64,000 bases of DNA from Brachypterus glaber (taxonomy: Eukaryota > Arthropoda > Insecta > Coleoptera > Kateretidae). A program made the position numbers and the translations under genes. The notes beneath the pieces were generated by a model. The model worked only from the letters and a program-made list of their open reading frames with translations, was not told the origin of the DNA and did no database searches. The stretch spans positions 38,207,229 to 38,271,228 of the forward strand of contig OY294047.1 of assembly GCA_958510825.1 (NCBI GenBank), given 5' to 3'. How positions within the stretch are numbered: the stretch's first letter is position 1; each line of letters starts with the position of its first letter. This document shows, one piece after another, positions 59,331-64,000 of the stretch.

Positions 59331-60189
59331 TTAACTTCAATTTTCATTGAGGTGTTCTTCAATTTTCCACATTAGTTTTCAAGAGTTTTCAAGATTTTTC
59401 AAGATGTTCAGTAAATTGCAGTACCGTTTTTAAGCCAAGAGGTTTACAAACGTTTCAATGGATCCTCAAGCGTTTGAGTTTCAAACGTGTTCAAATTTGT
59501 AAGGAGTTCTCAAGGCAAGGACAAGGAAATGTTCGGCACAGTGACGTACATCATCAGGGAGTGGGACAACGTATTTGGTCGTTCCAGGGACAACTTTAAT
59601 TAACAGGTTTTTATAGTTTTAGTGTAAATAATGAAAATGCGGTTTACTATATTTATTTTTGGTAAAATATCCAAGTTCTCAAACTTTAATATTTATTAAG
59701 GTGCTCTATTTTATTATGAATATTCTAGGTTGGTTTGTAAACAAAGTTGCAACTTTGGGCAGTACGCCTAGATTACTATTTTTCACTTATTAACACATAC
59801 CTTATATTACTGTTTTTATTTAGGTTATTCACCATAATAATTTTGGTATACATATTTTAACATTTTTGCAATAGGGTAGTTCACCACATTTTTTTTTATA
59901 TTTCGCAATGGGGTCTTTTCACCATACTTTTGGTAATTTATAATTTTATTTTAATTAATATGATTAATTAAAGTTGTCTACTTGTCATTTTAAATAAACA
60001 TTGTAACAGCACATATTGGAGTTTTTGTTTAAATTATAATCAACACAAGATATACAAATCTATTCAAATCATAGTTATTTTTCAGGTTTATACATGCTGT
60101 AAAAGATAATTAATATTCTAGTACATTATTTTTTATGTGTTTGAATCTTAACACATAAACTGCCAAGCACATGTATGTTTACAAGATTC

Positions 60190-60203
60190 TGGCGCCCAAG
60201 GTG
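60190..60203 (+). other. Primer-binding-site candidate 1 (tRNA-Lys type)
   Basis: TGGCGCCCAAGGTG matches the complement of the insect tRNA-Lys(CUU) 3' end (TGGCGCCCAACGTG, from memory) at 13 of 14 positions. It lies 6 nt after TTTACA. Confidence 0.45.
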
Positions 60204-60372
60204 TTAAACTAAGCTTATTATCATAATTTTTAATCCATGAACCCCTGTGCCCGTACTGATGCCAGTTAGCCGATCGCAACCGTACATTTTCTTTTCTGTA
60301 ATAAGTAACCAGGGCAGCGCCTGATAATTTTTTAGTTTTTACTTATTCTAGACAGGAAAACGCGGTACACAA

Positions 60373-60392
60373 TGGCGCCCAAATAACGTGGG
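60373..60392 (+). other. Primer-binding-site candidate 2 (tRNA-Lys type)
   Basis: TGGCGCCCAA, a 3-nt insertion (ATA), then ACGTGGG: together 17 bases match the same tRNA-Lys complement. It lies 1 nt after TACACA. Which of the two sites primes reverse transcription cannot be decided here. Confidence 0.5.
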
Positions 60393-60445
60393 ATTAAGCT
60401 AGTTTAACTTTTAAATTTTTGAAGTTTGTGAAAAAAATATAAAGT

Positions 60446-60475
60446 AAAAAAAAAAAAAAAAAAAAAAATTTTTTT
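60446..60475 (+). repeat. A23T7 homopolymer tract in the leader
   Basis: Twenty-three A followed by seven T, just downstream of primer site 2. Confidence 0.9.
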
Positions 60476-60646
60476 GAGATATTTTTAAGATATTTTTAAG
60501 ATATTTAGACAAAACTGGATATGGTTGTTGATTTGATTTAAACAATAGGTGTGCAATGTTTAAAAAATAGTTTGGTGTATACAGGGAGAAAAGAAACCAC
60601 GGATAGGTTGAGAGTACCAAAAGGGTAAAGTTTTGAGTTTTATTCG

Positions 60647-60994
60647 AATTCTAAAATATATAGGATCGTAATAAAAAAAAGTATTGGACGCAGTGGTACA
60701 GTTTTTGGTTATTTTTGATTCTGAAATATACAGGGTAAAAATAAAAGTTAGAGAGAATTTTTTTTGAAAAGCAAACATTTTGGTGCATAGTTTTGATTAT
60801 TTTAATTCTGAAATATATAGAGTAAAATAAAGAGAGAAAAGTTTGGCCAGTGAGTTATTTTAGTTCTAAAATATATAGGAGAAAATAAAGTTGAGAGGTT
60901 TTTGGTTATGAAATTCTAAAATATATAGAATGGATTAAAGTTTGATGAAAGATGAGAGATTTTTTGAGTTTGTGAAATTCTGAAATATACAGGG
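60647..60994 (+). repeat. Leader repeat, six copies of TTCTRAAATATAYAGR
   Basis: Copies at 60647, 60717, 60804, 60861, 60911 and 60976, spacing 46-87 bp. Most are followed by an A-rich AAAATAAA-like segment. They sit in the untranslated leader between primer site and gag. A further A/G-rich zone of AGATTTTTGA units (61118-61255) follows. Confidence 0.8.
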
Positions 60995-61285
60995 TGAACA
61001 AAAAAGGTGTAGTAGTACGCGAGAATAAATCGTGGAGTTTTTGGTTCCGATCCGAATCTAAAAAAAGAGTGGCGGACAGGGCAAGTATTTTTGAAAAAAT
61101 ATTGCAAATTTTGAGTGAGATTGCGAGAGATTTTTGAAAGATTTCTGAAAGATTTTCAAAAGATTTTTGAGAGTGAATATTTTTAGAAAGAATATTGACT
61201 ATTTAAAGAGAGATTGCGAAAGATTTTTGACAGATTTTGACAGATTTTTGATAGTAAATTTTAGTAATAAATTAAAATTTTAATC

Positions 61286-62800
61286 ATGGAAGATTTAAAT
61301 AAAATGGATCTTAGATATTTGACGGTAGAGCAAATAAATTATGAATTGCGTATTAGGTCTTTAACGGCTAGGAATGATAGAAATGCGAAAATTAAAACAT
61401 TGAGTAGAGCTATAGCAAGGGAAACGGAGGACAATAAATATGTCGATCCGGAGTTTAATTTCAATAATGAGGTAAAAGCTATTAATGATAATATTGATAT
61501 TGTAAAAACTTTAGTTAAAGAACTTGAGGAGTTTGAGTACTCAATTTCTCAACTCATTCGTATAAAGTCAAATCTAGCGCACATAAATAAGCGTTTAAAT
61601 AGGTTTCCGGAAGTAAAGGATAAAGAAGCAGATAGGACAAAATTTTTACAGATTTCTAAAGCCACTTGTTTAGAATTAGAGGCGGATTTGATTGAGGCTC
61701 ATACTGCGCATGAGAATAAGGTCAATGAAACTAATATGACAAGAATTTCTTTAAATGACACAACGTTTCATGCAGCAGCTAATACTTCGGCTAGATCAGA
61801 CCCGGACTTTATAAAGCCTGTACCTGTTTATAAATGGGGTGTTTCTTTTGACGGTACTGGAGACGTACTTTCGTTCATTGAAAAAGTAGATTATTTAAAA
61901 GTTTGTAGAAACGTCTCAGATGAAATTTTATTTAAAACAGCTTATGACTTATTTAAAGAGCCGGCGCTCTCTTGGTTTTTGTCAGTTAAAAGTTCAGTTA
62001 ATAATTGGTCAGAGTTAATAGGATTATTAAAGAAAGAATTTTTGTCTGCTAGTGTAGATGATCATACTTGGGATGACATCAGGGCAAAGTATCAAAAACC
62101 AGATGAGTCAATTTCAGTTTTTACAGCGGCTATGGAGACATTATTTAAGAGACTTTTGCGTTATCCTAGTGATTTTACAAAATTGAAAACAATTAGGGAA
62201 AGGATACTTCCACATTATTTTACTCCGTTATCATTAGTAGAAGTAAACTCGATTGAAGACCTCAGAAAGTATTGTAAAAAGTTAGATGAAGCTTACATTT
62301 TGAAACAAAAAAGTGTAACAAATAAAAACGCAATTTATAAGAAATCAGTACCTAGGGTAAATGTGGTAGAAACTCAAGATAGTAGTTTTGCAGAGGAAAG
62401 TAGTTGTGTAAATAAAGCAAGTAGTAGTAAAAATGTTTGTAAAGAAGGGCACTGTTGTCAGATAAATTCAAATAGTAATTTTAGTAACAATTTTAGAAAT
62501 AATAATAATAGTAATGGTAACTATAATAGAAATTTCAGAAATAATGGATATAAATCTTTTGGTAGTAATAGTAGCAGTAATTTTAATAGTAATAAAAATC
62601 AGAAAAATAGCAGTTCAGAAAATAATAGTACAGTAAATAGTAGTAATCAAGTAAAGCAAATAGTCTGTTATAATTGTAATGGAATTAATCATGTTTTTAG
62701 TAAATGTCTTGCAAAAAGGACTAAGTTTTGTTACCGTTGTGGAAAAAAAGACGTATTTTTAAAAGATTGTTCTAATTGTCAAAAAAATGTAGAGCAGTAG
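61286..62800 (+). CDS. gag: Ty3/gypsy Gag polyprotein
   Basis: A 504-residue structural protein that would assemble virus-like particles and package element RNA. Residues 8-45 (YLTVEQINYELRIRSL...) resemble the SAP-like head of many insect Gags. 60-145 is charged and probably coiled-coil. 180-290 is a retrotransposon-gag capsid region (FDGTGDVLSFI...W...L...F). 396-455 is Asn/Ser-rich linker. Nucleocapsid: knuckle 1 is canonical CCHC (C461, C464, H469, C474). Knuckle 2 (C482, C485, C495) has Val490 in the His position. The ATG at 61286 is the first in frame after the leader. The 3' end overlaps pol by 25 nt in the -1 frame. No stops or frameshifts; the copy looks potentially functional in gag. 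Confidence 0.92.
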   Translation: MEDLNKMDLRYLTVEQINYELRIRSLTARNDRNAKIKTLSRAIARETEDNKYVDPEFNFNNEVKAINDNIDIVKTLVKELEEFEYSISQLIRIKSNLAHINKRLNRFPEVKDKEADRTKFLQISKATCLELEADLIEAHTAHENKVNETNMTRISLNDTTFHAAANTSARSDPDFIKPVPVYKWGVSFDGTGDVLSFIEKVDYLKVCRNVSDEILFKTAYDLFKEPALSWFLSVKSSVNNWSELIGLLKKEFLSASVDDHTWDDIRAKYQKPDESISVFTAAMETLFKRLLRYPSDFTKLKTIRERILPHYFTPLSLVEVNSIEDLRKYCKKLDEAYILKQKSVTNKNAIYKKSVPRVNVVETQDSSFAEESSCVNKASSSKNVCKEGHCCQINSNSNFSNNFRNNNNSNGNYNRNFRNNGYKSFGSNSSSNFNSNKNQKNSSSENNSTVNSSNQVKQIVCYNCNGINHVFSKCLAKRTKFCYRCGKKDVFLKDCSNCQKNVEQ

Positions 62801-64000
62801 TGGGAAATCCCGGCCGACGCTCACTACTTCATAAGGCCATACCTGATAGTAAGATAACTAGTAGCTACGAAGACAATTGGTTCAATTGGACAATTTGGCT
62901 AGAAAAAGTAAAAGCATTTTATAAAAATCACTTAATTTCCTTAGTAAATTTAAATCCTTTTGAAAATTTACCAAATGATAATAGGCCTTATATAAAAGCA
63001 AGTATCGCTAATAAGCAAATAGTAGCATTAATAGATACTGGCGCTAACTGTTCAGTTATAGGAAATTTGGGAATTAGTTTGATTAAAAGTTTAAATTTAG
63101 AAATTTGTAATAGTAGTATACCATATGTAACTACGGCTGATAAGGCACATCAAAAAGTTTTAGGTTTTGTGGAGTTACCAATTACAGTCAATGATACAGT
63201 AAATGTTTTAAAAATTTTAGTAGTACCGACTTTGCAAACAGAATTTATTTTTGGAGTAGATTTTTTGAAACAATTTTCTATATCTCTAAGTTTCGAAAAT
63301 AATTCTTGGAAATTTTTGAATAAAGTAGAAATAAATAGTATTAATTCTAGTAATGAATTTGGAATTTTAGAGTTAAGTAGTGATCAGGAACATTTAGCTA
63401 ATAAAGTTAAAGATTTGTTCAAAGAACTAAAAAAAGATAAGTTAGGGTGTACTCATATAATGAAACATGATATTGATACTGGGGATAACAAACCTTTTAA
63501 AATGCGACAATACCAAATGTCTCCGTATATGCAAGAAATTTTAGTTAAAGAATTAAAAGATATGTTAGCACAAGGGGTAGTCTCTCCTTCGAATAGCGAT
63601 TATAATAGTCCGGTATTGTTAGTGAAAAAATCTGATGGATCGCATAGGCTTTGTTTCGATGGTAGAAAATTAAATGCTCAAACAAAGAAGGATTCTTATC
63701 CATTACCAAAAATTGATAGAATTTTAAGTATGCTTGGTAAGGCGAGATATATTTCTACAATCGATCTGAAAAAAGCTTTTTGGCAGATTCCACTGACTGA
63801 AAGGTCAAAGGAAAAATGCGCTTTCACTGTACCTGGCTATGGTCTATTTCACTTTAATCGTATGTGTTTTGGGTTGGCTAACGCGGCGCAAAGGCAACAA
63901 CGATTGATGGATAAATTGTTTGGTGCTGCCTTTGAACCATATATTTTTGTATATTTAGATGACATAATAATAGTATCATCTAGTTTTGAAGAACATATAC
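62776..64000 (+). CDS. pol: Ty3/gypsy Pol polyprotein, 5' part (protease, reverse transcriptase)
   Basis: The frame opens after TAA at 62773-62775 and runs uninterrupted past the window edge (408 codons seen). It has no suitable ATG near its start and is expected to be made by frameshift from gag. Aspartic protease: LIDTGANCSVI with catalytic Asp at 63034-63036, and the downstream FGVDFL element at 63256. Reverse transcriptase: conserved leader (HDIDTGDNKPFK), YNSPVLLVKK, STIDLKKAFWQIPL with the first catalytic Asp at 63763, FGLANAAQ, and the YLDD box at 63952-63963. RNase H and integrase would lie beyond the window. Type and order (PR-RT) are Metaviridae-like. No disabling change was found in the visible part. 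Confidence 0.95.
   Translation, partial: MSKKCRAVVGNPGRRSLLHKAIPDSKITSSYEDNWFNWTIWLEKVKAFYKNHLISLVNLNPFENLPNDNRPYIKASIANKQIVALIDTGANCSVIGNLGISLIKSLNLEICNSSIPYVTTADKAHQKVLGFVELPITVNDTVNVLKILVVPTLQTEFIFGVDFLKQFSISLSFENNSWKFLNKVEINSINSSNEFGILELSSDQEHLANKVKDLFKELKKDKLGCTHIMKHDIDTGDNKPFKMRQYQMSPYMQEILVKELKDMLAQGVVSPSNSDYNSPVLLVKKSDGSHRLCFDGRKLNAQTKKDSYPLPKIDRILSMLGKARYISTIDLKKAFWQIPLTERSKEKCAFTVPGYGLFHFNRMCFGLANAAQRQQRLMDKLFGAAFEPYIFVYLDDIIIVSSSFEEHI
62782..62828 (+). promoter_or_regulatory. Programmed -1 ribosomal frameshift signal at gag/pol overlap
   Basis: Slippery heptamer A-AAA-AAT (62782-62788) is in the gag phase needed for simultaneous -1 slippage. A 7-nt spacer (62789-62795) is followed by a 9-bp stem, 62796-62804 with 62820-62828 (AGTAGTGGG against CTCACTACT, one G-U pair), enclosing a 15-nt loop. 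The gag stop (62798-62800) lies in the stem. The pol frame is -1 to gag, as required. Confidence 0.75.

Larger units (their letters stand above)
58066..60371 (+). mobile_element. Probable long 5' LTR of a Ty3/gypsy element
   Basis: The putative LTR starts TGTAGCAG exactly where the fold-back ends and finishes at either TTACA (60183) or TACACA (60371), each a few bases before a primer-binding-like site. It has AATAAA (59993-59998) where a long-terminal R region would be expected. A 2.1-2.3 kb LTR with tRNA-Lys priming resembles the Osvaldo/Ulysses/Woot lineage (Ulysses LTRs about 2.1 kb, from memory). The 3' LTR lies outside the window, so the boundaries are inferred. An alternative is a 182-bp LTR at 60002-60183 (TGTAACAG...TGTTTACA). 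Confidence 0.5.

Overview
This window looks like AT-rich, repeat-saturated nuclear DNA from an insect (a beetle is the best guess, low confidence). It has no bacterial-style gene organisation. Nearly everything recognisable is transposon-derived: 5'-truncated non-LTR retrotransposons, a tRNA-derived SINE family, many miniature inverted-repeat (MITE) or fold-back DNA elements, and the 5' part of a Ty3/gypsy LTR retrotransposon at the right edge. No rRNA gene, functional tRNA gene or certain host protein-coding gene was found.

Layout. 1-12100: a truncated non-LTR element (681-2440, minus) inside a short-TIR DNA element; a fold-back family (copy A, 3047-4383) broken by an R1/Jockey-like 3' fragment; a TTAA-flanked piggyBac-type MITE (6279-6571); a TTA-flanked Harbinger-type MITE (6884-7026); nested fold-backs at 8241-8748 and 9485-11410 with 49-bp and 10-bp tandem arrays; and a CGCG-rich minisatellite near 12 kb. 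12100-26600: large palindromic elements (15808-16720, 17038-17930, 19724-20127), twin hairpins near 20.7 kb, two GC-richer unique islands (21090-21430, 22205-22660), a SINE (23991-24246) and a CAGGG-ended MITE whose right half and flank are tandemly duplicated (25495-26551). 26600-40000: a second truncated non-LTR element (27005-28322, minus), more fold-backs, fold-back copy B carrying a SINE with an associated deletion (31107-31970), a GC-rich fold-back containing an almost perfect 105-nt hairpin (36391-36495), and a Tc1/mariner-type MITE (39124-39466).

40000-56000: a possible host terminal exon (40053-40218) beside a complex tandem/dispersed repeat cluster (40227-41712), a TIR-bounded nested repeat (44397-44932), a TA-flanked MITE (46649-46858), a possible small three-exon transcription unit (48756-49392), another CAGGG MITE (50441-51104), and two non-LTR 3' fragments (51325-51880, 55285-55541), the second with a perfect 12-bp target duplication. 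56870-64000: a 1.2-kb fold-back abuts the probable long LTR of a Ty3/gypsy element with tRNA-Lys-type primer sites, a repeat-rich leader, an intact gag (61286-62800), and a pol (protease and reverse transcriptase, open to the window end) in the -1 frame.

How the parts work together: only the Ty3/gypsy element shows an integrated gene system. Its gag and pol overlap at an A-AAA-AAT heptamer followed 7 nt later by a 9-bp stem, the textbook arrangement for programmed -1 ribosomal frameshifting. The small DNA elements carry no coding capacity and would depend on transposases encoded elsewhere. Functional assignments are from motif recognition by eye; no database search or folding calculation was run.
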